A stretch of DNA of 64,000 nucleotides, from positions 186,001 to 250,000 of the forward strand of contig NZ_BNEO01000005.1 in assembly GCF_014905415.1 (NCBI RefSeq), written 5' to 3'. The position numbers and the translations under genes are program-made. The notes below the pieces were generated by a model, which was given only the letters and a program-made list of their open reading frames with translations, was not told the origin of the DNA and searched no databases. Below are positions 1 through 9,927 of this stretch, piece by piece. Origin of the DNA: Virgibacillus salexigens (GTDB lineage: Bacteria > Bacillota > Bacilli > Bacillales > Amphibacillaceae). The stretch's first letter is position 1. The number at the start of each line of letters is the position of its first letter.

Positions 1-2
1 TG

Positions 3-452
3 AAAACTGCTGCACAATGGGTACAAGCAAAGGGGATAGAACAATGGGGTCATTTACTAACTGGAGAGGAAGACGCTAAGATTCAATCAGACATCCAATC
101 TGATACGACATACGTTGTAGAGCAAAATAATCAGCTAGTTGCTACATTTAATCTTTCTAATCAACAGAATGAATGGGATATTTGTATGTGGGGTCATCGA
201 GAAGATAATGCCTTTTATCTTCATCGCTTTGCTGTGGGCAGCAGGTATCATGGCAAAGGGATTGGAAAACAAATTCTACAATGGATGGATAATCAGTTAA
301 CTGGAACAAATTGCTTTCTTCGACTTGATTGTGTGGCTGATAATTCAGGTCTAAATCAATTATATAAACACGCCGGTTTTGTGTATCTTAAACAGAAGGA
401 TATCGATGGTGATTTGTTTTCCTTGTATCAAAAGTCCTTCGTTAAATCTTGA
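3..452 (+). CDS. GNAT family N-acetyltransferase, 5' end outside window
   Basis: The reading frame is open from the first bases of the window, so the start lies upstream. The visible part is about 149 codons. The C-terminal half has the acetyl-CoA binding signature of the GNAT fold, with RYHGKGIGKQ (R/Q-x-x-G-x-G/A motif) followed by a typical last strand, YKHAGFVY. GNAT enzymes move an acetyl group from acetyl-CoA to an amine, and the substrate cannot be read from the sequence. A short leader and the T-box of proS follow, so it is not co-transcribed with proS by readthrough of an open operon. It could also be a peptide or antibiotic acetyltransferase. Confidence 0.8.
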   Translation, partial: KTAAQWVQAKGIEQWGHLLTGEEDAKIQSDIQSDTTYVVEQNNQLVATFNLSNQQNEWDICMWGHREDNAFYLHRFAVGSRYHGKGIGKQILQWMDNQLTGTNCFLRLDCVADNSGLNQLYKHAGFVYLKQKDIDGDLFSLYQKSFVKS

Positions 453-489
453 CTTTGTTAATTGTAAACTATATAGTGAAGGTAATATC

Positions 490-735
490 TGTAGCAATGA
501 AGGAGATTAGTATAATCTGGATGTCTTTTTAGAGAGGGAATGGCCGCTGAGAATTCCTAAGGCAATGGTTAGAACCTGCTCCCTGAGCTCACTGTCGGAA
601 AGGCTTCTATGTTATAAGGCAGTGCGGATCGTATCCGTTATCAACATAGAGTGTACGTAGTGTCATTATATACGTAAACAAGGGTGGTATCACCAACCTC
701 GGTCCCTTTATTGGATGGAGGATTTTTTTAATGTT
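490..735 (+). promoter_or_regulatory. T-box leader upstream of proS
   Basis: The region carries the conserved T-box pieces in order: a GA-rich stem I segment near 530-560 (AGAGAGGGAATGG), a long structured middle part, then AGGGTGGTATCACC at 681-694. This last piece is the antiterminator box that pairs with the tRNA acceptor end. The alternative terminator can be drawn from CCTC at 697 to GGAGG at 717-721 with a following run of seven T. T-boxes sense uncharged tRNA and let transcription continue, here presumably tRNA-Pro because the next gene is proS. I could not place the specifier triplet with certainty; proline codons CCT and CCC both occur in the candidate loop near 574-585. Confidence 0.85.
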
Positions 736-779
736 TTTAATCGTATTTTATTACTATATATCGTAAAGAGGTGTTTGAT

Positions 780-2219
780 TTGGGCAAAAAGAATAAGCAG
801 TTTGTAGAAAAGATAACTGCAATGGAAGATGATTTTGCACAATGGTATACAGATGTAGTAAAACAGGCTGATCTCGTTGACTATGGTCAAGTTCGTGGCA
901 CTATGATTATTAAACCTTATGGTTATGCTATTTGGGAAAATATCAAAGATGAGCTTGATAAAAAATTTAAACAAACAGGCCATACCAATGTTGCCTTCCC
1001 ATTATTTATTCCTGAAAGCTTATTACAAAAAGAGAAGGATCATGTAGAGGGATTTGCACCAGAAGTTGCATGGGTGACTCACGGAGGAGAAGAGGAGTTA
1101 ACAGAACGCCTTGCGATTCGTCCTACTTCCGAAGTGTTATTCTGTGATTACTATTCCAAAAACATTCATTCCTATCGTGATTTACCTAAATTGTATAATC
1201 AGTGGGGGAATGTCGTTCGTTGGGAAAAAACTACACGCCCATTTTTACGTTCCTCGGAATTCCATTGGCAGGAAGGCCATACTGCTCATGCTACAGATGA
1301 GGATGCATCAAAAGAAACGAATCAAATGTTAACTATTTATGCGGATCTCGTTGAAGAATATCTAGCAATTCCTGTCTTGCGTGGTAAGAAAACGGATAAA
1401 GAGAAATTTGCTGGTGCAAAATACACGTTAACAATCGAAAGCCTTATGCATGATGGGAAAGCTTTGCAGTCAGGTACCTCGCATCATTTTGGATCTGGAT
1501 TTGCCGAAGCATTTGATATTACGTACTTAGATGAAAATGGAGATAGTCAATATGTTCATCAAACCTCTTGGGGGCTTTCCACGCGTATTATGGGAGCATT
1601 AATTATGGTACACGGTGATAATCGAGGGCTAGTAATTCCACCTCGCATTGCTCCAACACAAGCAATGATTGTTCCAATTGCACAACATAAAGAAGGTGTG
1701 TTGGACAAAGCTTATGAATTGCGTGATCAATTAAAGGATATTGTTCGTGTTGATATTGATGCTAGTGATAAGATGCCTGGATGGAAGTTTAATGAATATG
1801 AAATGAAGGGTATCCCAGTTCGAATTGAAATGGGGCCAAAGGATATGGAAAAAGAGCAAGTGGTTCTTGTACGTCGCGATACAGGCGAAAAAGAATTCGT
1901 TCCTTTAACTGAACTACAAACAAGATTGACGGCACTTTTAGAAGAAGTCCAATTGAATTTGTATACGAAGGCAAAGAATCATCGTGATAAAAAAACAAGT
2001 ATTGCCACTACGATAGAAGAATTTAGTCGTGTATTACATGAAAATCCTGGCTTTATTAAAGCAATGTGGTGTGGAGACCTAGCTTGCGAAGAGAAAATCA
2101 AAGAAGATACGTTAGCTACTTCCCGTTGTATTCCATTTGAACAAGAGCAAGTTGCGGATATCTGTGTATGCTGTGGAAAACCAGCAAAAGAGTTAGTTTT
2201 TTGGGCAAAAGCTTATTAA
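780..2219 (+). CDS. proS: Prolyl-tRNA synthetase, archaeal/eukaryal type
   Basis: Class II synthetase that charges tRNA-Pro. At about 479 residues it fits the short archaeal/eukaryal-like ProRS found in some Bacilli, not the 570-residue bacterial form with an editing insert. Seen: motif 2 region ([13 protein letters not shown], then [11 protein letters not shown]), the GTSHHFG segment, an anticodon-binding domain (VPIAQHKEG, then [13 protein letters not shown]), and a C-terminal zinc-type cysteine set ([15 protein letters not shown]). The end WAKAY is characteristic of the group. A TTG at 780 is preferred because AAAGAGGTG lies about 7 bases before it; the GTG at 771 lies inside that ribosome site. 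The T-box suggests induction by proline starvation. Confidence 0.93.
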   Translation: MGKKNKQFVEKITAMEDDFAQWYTDVVKQADLVDYGQVRGTMIIKPYGYAIWENIKDELDKKFKQTGHTNVAFPLFIPESLLQKEKDHVEGFAPEVAWVTHGGEEELTERLAIRPTSEVLFCDYYSKNIHSYRDLPKLYNQWGNVVRWEKTTRPFLRSSEFHWQEGHTAHATDEDASKETNQMLTIYADLVEEYLAIPVLRGKKTDKEKFAGAKYTLTIESLMHDGKALQSGTSHHFGSGFAEAFDITYLDENGDSQYVHQTSWGLSTRIMGALIMVHGDNRGLVIPPRIAPTQAMIVPIAQHKEGVLDKAYELRDQLKDIVRVDIDASDKMPGWKFNEYEMKGIPVRIEMGPKDMEKEQVVLVRRDTGEKEFVPLTELQTRLTALLEEVQLNLYTKAKNHRDKKTSIATTIEEFSRVLHENPGFIKAMWCGDLACEEKIKEDTLATSRCIPFEQEQVADICVCCGKPAKELVFWAKAY

Positions 2220-2252
2220 AAAGAGACGAAGATAAAAAAATCTTATTCCAAT

Positions 2253-2292
2253 AATAATCCGGACGGTTTCTTTCGAATCTGTTCGGATTATT
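2253..2292 (+). terminator. Inverted repeat after proS
   Basis: AATAATCCG and CGGATTATT form a perfect 9-bp stem around a 22-base loop, followed by TTGTTT. It is a likely proS terminator, although the T tract is weak. The remaining 300 bases up to the next gene are AT-rich. I see no further clear structure or small gene there. Confidence 0.55.
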
Positions 2293-2591
2293 TGTTTACA
2301 CTTAAAATTTCTTCTATCATTACGCCATCAACATACTTCGCTTCTGCTATACGTACTTAAACTGTGCTTTGTTTCACCTTCAATTAATAGTTATTTTACC
2401 ATTCGGGTTTTGGATTAGCTATTCTAGTTGTGTCCAGAAGTTTTTTATGCATTTAATCATAACTAATTGACAATGTAAAAGAGACTGCCGTTCTGTGAAA
2501 TGGTGGAATAAAATAACTATTGCATAGCTATACATATTGTGGTATAAATATACATATAAATTAATAAATATGCATATGGGTGGGAACGAAG

Positions 2592-3746
2592 ATGGATGCG
2601 TTTTTGAAACAACAAATAGAAGAAATTCATTTAGAGTTATGTACAATTAGTGATGACTTATACAAGCATCCAGAGTTAGGAGATCAAGAATATGAATCGA
2701 TGAAAGCTCTCGTTCATTTACTAGCAAGTCATGGATTTACGATTGAAACTGGTATTGCAGATCGAGAAACTGCTTTTAAAGCGACATTTAAAGGTAAACA
2801 ACCAGGACCTGTGATTGCATATTTAGCTGAGTATGATGCTTTACCAGAAGTTGGACATGGTTGCGGTCATAATTTAATTGGCACGATGAGTGTTGGAGCA
2901 GGTATTGCGCTAAGCAAACAGGTAGAGGAGGTTGGGGGAAGTGTTATAGTTTTAGGGACTCCTGCTGAAGAGACAAATGGTGCCAAGGTGCCAATGAGTG
3001 AACAGGGGTTTTTTGATGAAATGGATGTAGCAATGATGGTTCATCCTAGTGACAGTTCCTATGAGAGTGGAGAATCATTAGCTATGGATGCAATTCAGTT
3101 TACTTATTACGGGAAGTCTTCACATGCAGCAGCCTCTCCTGAGCAGGGAATTAATGCACTTGATAGTGTTATTCAATTATTTAATGGGATAAATGCTCTA
3201 CGCCAGCATCTTTCGTCAGATATTCGAATTCATGGCATCATATCAGAAGGTGGACATGCTGCCAACGTTGTACCTGATAAGGCGACTGCTCAGTTTTATG
3301 TACGGGCGAAGGAGAGACGCATGTTAAATGAAGTTGTTAATCAAGTGAAACATATTGCAAATGGTGCAGCGATGATGACAGGAGCAACACTCGAGATATC
3401 TAACTATGAATTGAGTTATGACAATATGCTAACAAATCAACCATTATCAAAAACGTTTACAAATCATTTACAAGAAATAACAAAAAAACCTGTGCAAGCA
3501 GCTAAACAAAACTATGGATCTATTGATATGGGCAATGTTAGCCAAGTTGTGCCAGCCATTCACCCTTATATTGGTTTGGATGAGCCAGGATTAATCGCGC
3601 ATACAAAGGAGTTTGCGGATTTAACGATAACAGATAAAGGTCATCAGGTAATTGCAGATGGGGCTCTGGCTCTAGCAAAAACAGGTTTTGAAATCATAAC
3701 AAACCCTATATTGCTCTCTGAAATTAAAGGGGCATTTAATAAATAA
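2592..3746 (+). CDS. M20 family metallopeptidase / amidohydrolase
   Basis: Metal-dependent hydrolase of the M20D/AbgB-like group, about 384 residues. Visible: GHGCGHNLIG (metal-binding Cys/His cluster), a TPAEETNGAK glutamate motif, and a dimerisation insert starting near DAIQFTYYGKSSHAAASPE. These enzymes remove acyl or amino-acyl groups from amino acid conjugates (N-acyl amino acids, p-aminobenzoyl-glutamate, small peptides). The ATG at 2592 follows GGGTGGG with good spacing; a GTG four codons earlier is less likely. Only 22 bases separate it from a polar amino acid ABC importer in the same orientation. The inference is uptake of a conjugate and intracellular release of the amino acid. Confidence 0.85.
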   Translation: MDAFLKQQIEEIHLELCTISDDLYKHPELGDQEYESMKALVHLLASHGFTIETGIADRETAFKATFKGKQPGPVIAYLAEYDALPEVGHGCGHNLIGTMSVGAGIALSKQVEEVGGSVIVLGTPAEETNGAKVPMSEQGFFDEMDVAMMVHPSDSSYESGESLAMDAIQFTYYGKSSHAAASPEQGINALDSVIQLFNGINALRQHLSSDIRIHGIISEGGHAANVVPDKATAQFYVRAKERRMLNEVVNQVKHIANGAAMMTGATLEISNYELSYDNMLTNQPLSKTFTNHLQEITKKPVQAAKQNYGSIDMGNVSQVVPAIHPYIGLDEPGLIAHTKEFADLTITDKGHQVIADGALALAKTGFEIITNPILLSEIKGAFNK

Positions 3747-3768
3747 AAACGAAATTGAGGGGAAGAAA

Positions 3769-4554
3769 ATGATGAAATTAACGAACTTATTTATCGTATT
3801 CATGCTAATTGGTGCGGTATTAGCCGCGTGTGGAAGTCAAGGTAATAATGGCGAGGCTTCTAGTGATGCGAATTCAGAAGGCAAGAAAGTACTTAAGATG
3901 GCTACTTCTGCGGATTTCCCACCCTTCGAATCTCGTGACCCAGAAGGTAACTTTGAAGGTTTTGATATTGAACTAGCACATATGATTGCGGACGAATTAG
4001 GTTATGAATTAAACATAGAAGATATGAAATTTGATGGATTAATTGGTGCTTTACAAGCAGATCGAGTAGATATGGTTTTGTCTGGTATGAGTGCTACAGA
4101 AGAACGTAAAAAGAATGTTGATTTTTCGACGGAATATCATCATTCAGGAGAATCATTCCTAACCAAAGCTGATTCGGATATCCAATCACTCGACGATCTG
4201 AAAGGGAAAACAGTTGGTGTGCAGCTTGGTACGATTCAAGAGGAAGGTGCAGAGAAACTAGCTGAAGAATATGGTTTTGAAGTGAAGAAAGTTGATAACT
4301 CTGGCCTACTTGTTCAAGAATTAAATTCCAATCGAATTGACGTCGGGTATATGGATAAGACCGTAGCAGTAGGCTATCAAGAGGAGCAAGGGTTAAGCGG
4401 ATTTGATGATCCAACAACTAGCTCACCTGGCATGGCTATTGCTTTCCCGAAAGGAAATGACTTCGTTAATGAAGTGAATGGAGCATTAGCGAAATTAGAA
4501 GAAGAAGGAAAAATTAAAGAACTGGAAGAAAAATGGTTATCTAACGTTGAATAA
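3769..4554 (+). CDS. Amino acid ABC transporter, substrate-binding lipoprotein
   Basis: 261 residues. The N-terminus is a lipoprotein signal: a charged start, a hydrophobic run and the lipobox LAAC with Cys at about residue 20, then a Gly/Ser/Asn-rich linker. The mature part is a family 3 solute-binding protein, with segments such as LKMATSADFPPFE, FEGFDIELAHMIADELG and the C-terminal helix region KLEEEGKIKELEEKWL. It binds a polar amino acid or related compound at the outer face of the membrane and hands it to the permease encoded next. It is similar in type to ArtP/TcyA proteins, but the exact ligand is not readable. Confidence 0.9.
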   Translation: MMKLTNLFIVFMLIGAVLAACGSQGNNGEASSDANSEGKKVLKMATSADFPPFESRDPEGNFEGFDIELAHMIADELGYELNIEDMKFDGLIGALQADRVDMVLSGMSATEERKKNVDFSTEYHHSGESFLTKADSDIQSLDDLKGKTVGVQLGTIQEEGAEKLAEEYGFEVKKVDNSGLLVQELNSNRIDVGYMDKTVAVGYQEEQGLSGFDDPTTSSPGMAIAFPKGNDFVNEVNGALAKLEEEGKIKELEEKWLSNVE

Positions 4555-4587
4555 AGCAATAGATAGAGAAAAGCGAGGTGATAAGGC

Positions 4588-5247
4588 ATGAATTTGGACT
4601 TCAGCCAAATCGTGCCTTATATTCCTTTTATACTTGAGGGAATATGGGCTACATTAAAATTTGTAAGTGTTTCGATTCTAATGGGATTTATATTAGGTAC
4701 GCTTTTATCCCTATGTAAAATTACAAAAACCCCCCTATTAAAGTGGTTAGCGGATGCGTATACGTCAATATTTCGAGGGACGCCACTTATTTTACAACTC
4801 ATGATTATTTATTATGCTGTACCACAATTAACGGGGTATGATATCTCTGCGTTTTTATCAGCTGTTCTCGCCTTCGGTTTGAATTCGGCAGCATATATTT
4901 CCGAAATTATTCGCGGTGGGATTTTAGCAGTAGATAAAGGACAAACCGAAGCAGCAGAAGCTTTAGGGGTACCATATAAACCGATGATGCTAAATATTAT
5001 CTTACCACAGGCATTTAAAAATATATTGCCTGCAATGATGAATGAGTTTATTACATTAACAAAGGAATCAGCACTTGTATCTACCATAGGTTATTTAGAT
5101 ATTATGCGAAGAGCGCAAGTTGTTGGTTCAGATTTGTATCGTAACTTCGAACCATTGTTATTTGCTGGTCTCATATATTGGGTAATTGTTTATATTCTTA
5201 CCTCTGTAGGAAGATTAGTGGAACGGAGGCTTCGTCAAAGTGATTAA
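4588..5247 (+). CDS. Amino acid ABC transporter permease
   Basis: 219 residues with about five membrane segments, beginning with the HisM/GlnP-type opening ([12 protein letters not shown]). The EAA loop that contacts the ATPase is visible as [25 protein letters not shown]. The protein forms the membrane channel, probably as a homodimer because only one permease gene is present. It lies 33 bases after the binding protein gene and overlaps the ATPase gene by 8 bases, so the three form one translationally coupled operon. Confidence 0.92.
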   Translation: MNLDFSQIVPYIPFILEGIWATLKFVSVSILMGFILGTLLSLCKITKTPLLKWLADAYTSIFRGTPLILQLMIIYYAVPQLTGYDISAFLSAVLAFGLNSAAYISEIIRGGILAVDKGQTEAAEALGVPYKPMMLNIILPQAFKNILPAMMNEFITLTKESALVSTIGYLDIMRRAQVVGSDLYRNFEPLLFAGLIYWVIVYILTSVGRLVERRLRQSD

Positions 5248-5962
5248 AGCAAACAATATTACGAAAGTATTTGGTGAAAGTACAGTTCTTCAGCAAATAA
5301 CTACTACAATCAAGCAAGGGGAAGTAGTGACTATAATTGGACCTTCTGGGTCAGGTAAATCTACTTTTCTACGTTGTTTAAACCTATTAGAAGACCCAAC
5401 AGAAGGACAAATATTTCTTCACGATCAGGAAATTACGCTGCCTAAAACCAATAAATTAGTTATCCGTAAAAATATCGGAATGGTTTTTCAACATTTTCAT
5501 TTATTTCCACATATGACCGTACTAGATAATGTTTCTTATGCGCCGCAAAAGGTGAAGGGTGTATCAAAACAAGAAGCAGAGAAAACGGCCAAGCAGTTAC
5601 TAACGAAAGTAGGATTAACGGATAAAGAGGATACGTATCCCAACCGTTTATCTGGTGGACAAAAACAACGAGTTGCGATTGCAAGGGCATTAGCAATGGA
5701 ACCAAGTATTATGTTATTTGATGAGCCGACTTCAGCATTAGATCCAGAAATGGTGAAAGAGGTACTGGATGTGATCAAAGATCTGGCACAGACGGGTATG
5801 ACGATGGTGATTGTAACGCATGAAATGAATTTTGCGAAAGAAGTAGCTGATCGGGTCTTGTTTTTGGATAACGGTAGATTAGTAGAAGAAGCAGAACCTA
5901 CGAGATTTTTTGAACAGCCAACTTCCGAACGAGCTAGAGATTTTCTTGATAAGGTACTATAA
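5240..5962 (+). CDS. Amino acid ABC transporter ATP-binding protein
   Basis: 240 residues, the normal length for GlnQ/HisP-type ATPases. Seen: Walker [11 protein letters not shown]-loop [15 protein letters not shown], signature [15 protein letters not shown], Walker [15 protein letters not shown] and switch His in [10 protein letters not shown]. It drives import through the preceding permease. The GTG start lies inside the end of the permease gene (8-base overlap) after CGGAGG. The operon M20 hydrolase, binding protein, permease, ATPase ends at the hairpin just downstream. Confidence 0.93.
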   Translation: MIKANNITKVFGESTVLQQITTTIKQGEVVTIIGPSGSGKSTFLRCLNLLEDPTEGQIFLHDQEITLPKTNKLVIRKNIGMVFQHFHLFPHMTVLDNVSYAPQKVKGVSKQEAEKTAKQLLTKVGLTDKEDTYPNRLSGGQKQRVAIARALAMEPSIMLFDEPTSALDPEMVKEVLDVIKDLAQTGMTMVIVTHEMNFAKEVADRVLFLDNGRLVEEAEPTRFFEQPTSERARDFLDKVL

Positions 5963-5970
5963 GGTAAGAG

Positions 5971-6004
5971 AAAGGGGAGACCAAATGTTCATTGGCCTCC
6001 CTTT
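5971..6004. terminator. Bidirectional terminator between ABC operon and bsaA
   Basis: AAAGGGGAGACCAA pairs with TTGGCCTCCCTTT across a short loop, giving a long stem with A run on one side and T run on the other. It sits between two convergent genes and can serve both. Confidence 0.8.
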
Positions 6005-6007
6005 AAA

Positions 6008-6487
6008 TTATGCTTTTAATGCAGCTTCAATATCTTTCGCTAGTTGATTTGGTTTTGTTTGAGGAGCATAGCGGGCAATTACCTCTCCTTGTTTATTAAT
6101 CAGAAACTTGGTGAAATTCCACTTGATCTGCTTTGTTAACATACCTTTCGCCTCTTCTGTAAGGTGCTTAAACAATGGATGAATATTTTCTCCTTTTACA
6201 TCTACCTTGCTAAACATGGGGAAGGTAACCCCATAATTTAATTGACAGAAATCTGAGATTTCATCGTCCGAGCCAGGATCTTGATTATTAAATTGATTAC
6301 ATGGAAAACCAAGTACATTAAATCCTTGTTCCTTATAAGAATTGTATAGGTTTTGTAAGTCTTCCAATTGAGGCGTGAATCCGCATTTACTTGCTGTGTT
6401 TACAATTAAAAGAACATCCCCTTGATAATCTGCTAAAGATTTTTCCTTCCCATCTATTAAAGTAGTTTGAAAATCATAGACATTCAT
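6008..6487 (-). CDS. bsaA: Glutathione peroxidase-like thiol peroxidase (BsaA family)
   Basis: About 159 residues. The catalytic motif NTASKCGFTPQ carries Cys where animal enzymes have selenocysteine, followed by GFPCNQFNNQDPG (Gln) and WNFTKFLI (Trp, Asn) of the catalytic tetrad. Such enzymes reduce peroxides in the cytoplasm, in Bacilli probably with thioredoxin rather than glutathione. The ATG at 6487 is chosen because AAAGGAGG precedes it at normal spacing; an upstream in-frame ATG at 6538 has no such site. Transcribed alone, convergent to the ABC operon. Confidence 0.92.
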   Translation of the reverse strand: MNVYDFQTTLIDGKEKSLADYQGDVLLIVNTASKCGFTPQLEDLQNLYNSYKEQGFNVLGFPCNQFNNQDPGSDDEISDFCQLNYGVTFPMFSKVDVKGENIHPLFKHLTEEAKGMLTKQIKWNFTKFLINKQGEVIARYAPQTKPNQLAKDIEAALKA

Positions 6488-6563
6488 ACCAATAGCCTCC
6501 TTTAAAAAAAGAATAGCAATAGGGGGTGTCACTGTCAAAATGAATGGTTTAGTTAGTAACCGG

Positions 6564-7439
6564 TTAGTTAGTTATGAAATCAATAAATAATTTTGTTGCA
6601 TCATCAACGGTTTGTTCTTTTTTAATAATTAATTCAAAATCTCGTTCTATTTTAGGAATTCCGTCTATTTTAATTGTATGTAATAAGCCATTATGCAAGT
6701 CATTTTTAACAGAAAAATATGGAAGAAACGAAGCACCTATATTATTTTTAACCATTTCTTTCGCACCATCAATACTATCAATCTCAGCAACAATATTTGG
6801 AGCCAGTTCTACCTTTTTAAAAGCGTTTTGAATTAATTTCCAATCTTTGGTCTCTGGCTTATATAAAATTAGTGGTGAATTAGCTAGATCCTCAAGGGTT
6901 GGCTTATCTAATTTACTTAAGGGATGATCTGAATGGTAGACTAGTATCATTTCATCTTCTTCGATACAGAAACTTTCGATTTGTGGGTGATAAATAGAGC
7001 GAACAATTCCGGCGGAAACGTCTTGATTAAGTACCATATCTAAGACTTGATCAGAATGGCCGGAGAAAACGCTGAATTTAATGTTTGGGTAAGTATCTCT
7101 GAAGGCTTGTATGCTACTAGGGAGGAAGTAGCCAGCACCTGAAAATACAATAGAAAGAACTACTTCACCATCAAATAGTTCGTTCCGTTTTTGAATAGAG
7201 CGTTTTCCTTTTTGAATGGAGTCGACAGCTGCTTGTGCAAAAGCAAGAAATGTTTCCCCCTCCTCAGTTAAATAAACGTTTGAATAATTACGTTCAAATA
7301 ATGGCGCGCCTAGCTCCTTTTCTAAAACTTTTATCTTAGAACTAATAGATGGCTGCGATAAAAAAAGTAATTCACCTGCTTTACTAAAACTCCCTGTATT
7401 AGCAATATAAATAAAGGCCTCAAGCTGATCAAAGTTCAA
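6564..7439 (-). CDS. LysR family transcriptional regulator
   Basis: About 291 residues. An N-terminal winged helix-turn-helix (NFDQLEAFIYIANTGSFSKAGELLFLSQPSISSKI) is followed by a periplasmic-binding-protein-like effector domain. The TTG at 7439 is preferred since AAGGTGG lies about 8 bases before it and the protein then starts right at the DNA-binding domain, as usual. The 32 upstream codons of the longer frame are probably not translated. It is transcribed away from the aminotransferase gene with about 150 bases between them, so it probably controls that gene and itself. The effector is unknown. Confidence 0.9.
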   Translation of the reverse strand: MNFDQLEAFIYIANTGSFSKAGELLFLSQPSISSKIKVLEKELGAPLFERNYSNVYLTEEGETFLAFAQAAVDSIQKGKRSIQKRNELFDGEVVLSIVFSGAGYFLPSSIQAFRDTYPNIKFSVFSGHSDQVLDMVLNQDVSAGIVRSIYHPQIESFCIEEDEMILVYHSDHPLSKLDKPTLEDLANSPLILYKPETKDWKLIQNAFKKVELAPNIVAEIDSIDGAKEMVKNNIGASFLPYFSVKNDLHNGLLHTIKIDGIPKIERDFELIIKKEQTVDDATKLFIDFITN

Positions 7440-7591
7440 CTGTATTCCCACCTTATTATTAATTTTTATATGATCATAAAATATTTCAATTCGACTTGTC
7501 AATGTAATTCCATTACCATGAAAACGATACAATAAATATCTCGTTATTCAATCAAAAAATACAGACGAACTAACGCAAAGAGGTGGGCAGG

Positions 7592-8908
7592 TTGATAAAA
7601 CGTATGAATCAATCGTTGGCATATATGGACAGAGCTAAACAGGTGATGCCAGGAGGAGTGACAGCCAATATTAAATATTTTGAACCACATCCAATTGTTA
7701 TGAAGAAAGGCCATGGTGCATATTTAACGGATGTGGATGATAATGAATATGTCGATTATCTATTGTCCTATGGTTCATTAATGCTAGGACATGGACATCC
7801 TGTAATTAAACATGCAATTCAATCCCAACTAGATACAAGTGGTACGTGGTTATTCGGAACTCCGCATGAGTTAGAAGTAGATTTTGGAGAGAAGTTAAAG
7901 CAATACTTTCCAAGCATGGAACTTCTTCGGTATACGAATTCAGGAACAGAGGCAACCTTGCTTGCTTTACGTCTAGCAGCAACTTATACTGGAAAACATA
8001 AAATAGCTAAATTTGAAGGACATTATCATGGCGGTTATGATCAGGTGTTATTAAGTGTGGATCCAGATGTTAATGAAGCTGGCCCAGCAGAGGAACCTCT
8101 ATCTGTACCTGCATCAAAAGGAGTGGGAGCCTATCATCAAGACCATACGGTTATTTTGCCGTTCAATCATTCATATGCGTTTGAGTTACTAAAGCACCAC
8201 AGGGATGAAATCGGAGTGGTAGTATTAGAACCTATCCAAAGCGGGTTTATCCCGGCACAAAAAGTGTTTATGGAAGAATTGCGTCGTCTTACAAAAGATT
8301 TAGGTATTGTTCTCCTATTTGATGAAGTGAAAACTGGATTTCGAATAGGTATGGGAGGGGCACAAGGCTACTATGGCATTGAGCCGGATTTAACTGCTTT
8401 AGGAAAGGTCATTGGAGCTGGATTCCCGATGGGGGTTGTCGGTGGAAAACGGGAGATATTGATGGAAAGTGCGCCTGTTAAAAATAATGCTACCAATTTA
8501 AGTTCCAAAGATGTACTTTTCCATAGCGGTACGTACAATGGTCATCCAATGATCTTAGCAGCAGGACTTGCAACCATTCAAGTGTTAGAAAATGAGTTTG
8601 ACTTTGTAGTCATGCAAACAAATGAATTAAAACAGCAATTAGAAAGGCTGTTTGCAACAAAAGGAATTGCTATGCAAGCAATTGGGATAGGAGCAATGTT
8701 TAATATAGTATTTACGGAAGAAAAGGTTACCAACTATCGTGAATATCAAATTGCTGATTTTCGTTTAAGGAAAGATTTAGATGCTCATTTGTTAAAAGAA
8801 GGTATATATGCAAAGCCGTGTAATCGATATTCCTTATCTACACAGCATGGAGAAAAGGAAATAGAAAAGACAGTAACAGCTGTGACTGGTTTTCTTAACC
8901 AGATGTAA
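7592..8908 (+). CDS. Class III PLP-dependent aminotransferase (glutamate-1-semialdehyde mutase-like)
   Basis: About 438 residues with the fold-type I, class III pattern: MPGGVTANIKYF near the start, SGTEATLLALRLA (phosphate loop), EGHYHGGYDQ, FDEVKTGFR (Asp for the pyridine nitrogen) and TALGKVIGAGFPMG (Schiff base Lys). The sequence resembles HemL, but it is a lone gene beside a LysR regulator and has an unusual C-terminus, so a catabolic or biosynthetic omega/beta-amino acid aminotransferase or mutase is more likely than haem synthesis. The TTG at 7592 follows AAAGAGGTGG with good spacing; the GTG at 7583 is inside that site. Confidence 0.85.
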   Translation: MIKRMNQSLAYMDRAKQVMPGGVTANIKYFEPHPIVMKKGHGAYLTDVDDNEYVDYLLSYGSLMLGHGHPVIKHAIQSQLDTSGTWLFGTPHELEVDFGEKLKQYFPSMELLRYTNSGTEATLLALRLAATYTGKHKIAKFEGHYHGGYDQVLLSVDPDVNEAGPAEEPLSVPASKGVGAYHQDHTVILPFNHSYAFELLKHHRDEIGVVVLEPIQSGFIPAQKVFMEELRRLTKDLGIVLLFDEVKTGFRIGMGGAQGYYGIEPDLTALGKVIGAGFPMGVVGGKREILMESAPVKNNATNLSSKDVLFHSGTYNGHPMILAAGLATIQVLENEFDFVVMQTNELKQQLERLFATKGIAMQAIGIGAMFNIVFTEEKVTNYREYQIADFRLRKDLDAHLLKEGIYAKPCNRYSLSTQHGEKEIEKTVTAVTGFLNQM

Positions 8909-8913
8909 AATAA

Positions 8914-8951
8914 AAAGAAGACGTCCTTTATAAAAGAAGGACGTCTTCTTT
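8914..8951. terminator. Bidirectional terminator
   Basis: Perfect 15-bp stem (AAAGAAGACGTCCTT and its complement) with an 8-base loop between the convergent aminotransferase and trhO genes. Confidence 0.9.
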
Positions 8952-8958
8952 CTTGTCA

Positions 8959-9927
8959 TTACGCATTTTGCATTAAACTTTCACCAATTCGTGCTAATCG
9001 TTGTTCCACTTCTTCTTGTGAAAGCTCCTGTTCTTTAATATATAAATTTCGAGGACTCACCCGACATTCATGTGTACAACCCCGTAAATACGTATGCTCA
9101 TTTTCTTCAGAGCAAAGAATTTGTTTATTACAATCTGGGTTTGCACAGTTTACATATCGTTCACAAGGTTTTCCATCGAAATAATCCACACCAACTACTA
9201 CGTGTTCTTTTTGATTTACTGGAACAGAGATACGTTCATCGAATACGTAACATTTTCCATCCCATAAATCACCTTGAACTTCAGGATCTTTTCCGTACGT
9301 AACGATTCCACCATGTAATTGGTTTACATCTTCGAAACCTTCTTCTAATAACCAACCAGAAAATTTTTCGCAGCGAATACCGCCAGTACAATACGTTAAT
9401 ACTTTTTTATCTTTGAATTGTTCCTTATTCTCACGAATCCATTCTGGTAATTCACGGAATGTTTCTATATCTGGACGGACGGCACCGCGAAAATGTCCTA
9501 AATCATATTCATAATCATTACGTGCATCAATCACGACAGTGTTTTCATCCTGCATAGCCTCGTAGAATTCCTTAGGAGATAAATGATTACCTGTTGTTTG
9601 TAACGGATTTATATCATTCTCTAATCGAAATGTAACTAACTCTTTGCGAGGGCGAACATGCATTTTTTTGAAGGCATGTCCATCATGCTCATCAATTTTA
9701 AAAACCATATCTGCAAAGCGAGGATCTTGATGCATCGTATCCATATACAATTTGGTTTGTTCTTTTGTACCTGATACAGTACCATTGATCCCTTCCTGTG
9801 CTACTAAAATTCTACCTTTTAAACCAATGTCTTTGCAGAATTTAAGATGCTCATCAGCATAGCTTTCTGGGTCATCAATTTGGACATACTGATAGTACAA
9901 TAATACTTGATAATTATTGTTCTCCAT
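8959..9927 (-). CDS. trhO: tRNA uridine-5-oxyacetic acid pathway hydroxylase TrhO (rhodanese family)
   Basis: About 322 residues. An N-terminal acylphosphatase-like part ([13 protein letters not shown]) is followed by a rhodanese domain with the active-site loop CTGGIRCEK and a C-terminal cysteine-rich region ([19 protein letters not shown]) that is typical for this family. Family members hydroxylate uridine 34 of some tRNAs. The ATG at 9927 is preferred because ATAGGTGG precedes it; the GTG four codons earlier overlaps that site. It is a single gene with its own promoter region of about 230 bases shared with the divergent regulator. Confidence 0.93.
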   Translation of the reverse strand: MENNNYQVLLYYQYVQIDDPESYADEHLKFCKDIGLKGRILVAQEGINGTVSGTKEQTKLYMDTMHQDPRFADMVFKIDEHDGHAFKKMHVRPRKELVTFRLENDINPLQTTGNHLSPKEFYEAMQDENTVVIDARNDYEYDLGHFRGAVRPDIETFRELPEWIRENKEQFKDKKVLTYCTGGIRCEKFSGWLLEEGFEDVNQLHGGIVTYGKDPEVQGDLWDGKCYVFDERISVPVNQKEHVVVGVDYFDGKPCERYVNCANPDCNKQILCSEENEHTYLRGCTHECRVSPRNLYIKEQELSQEEVEQRLARIGESLMQNA

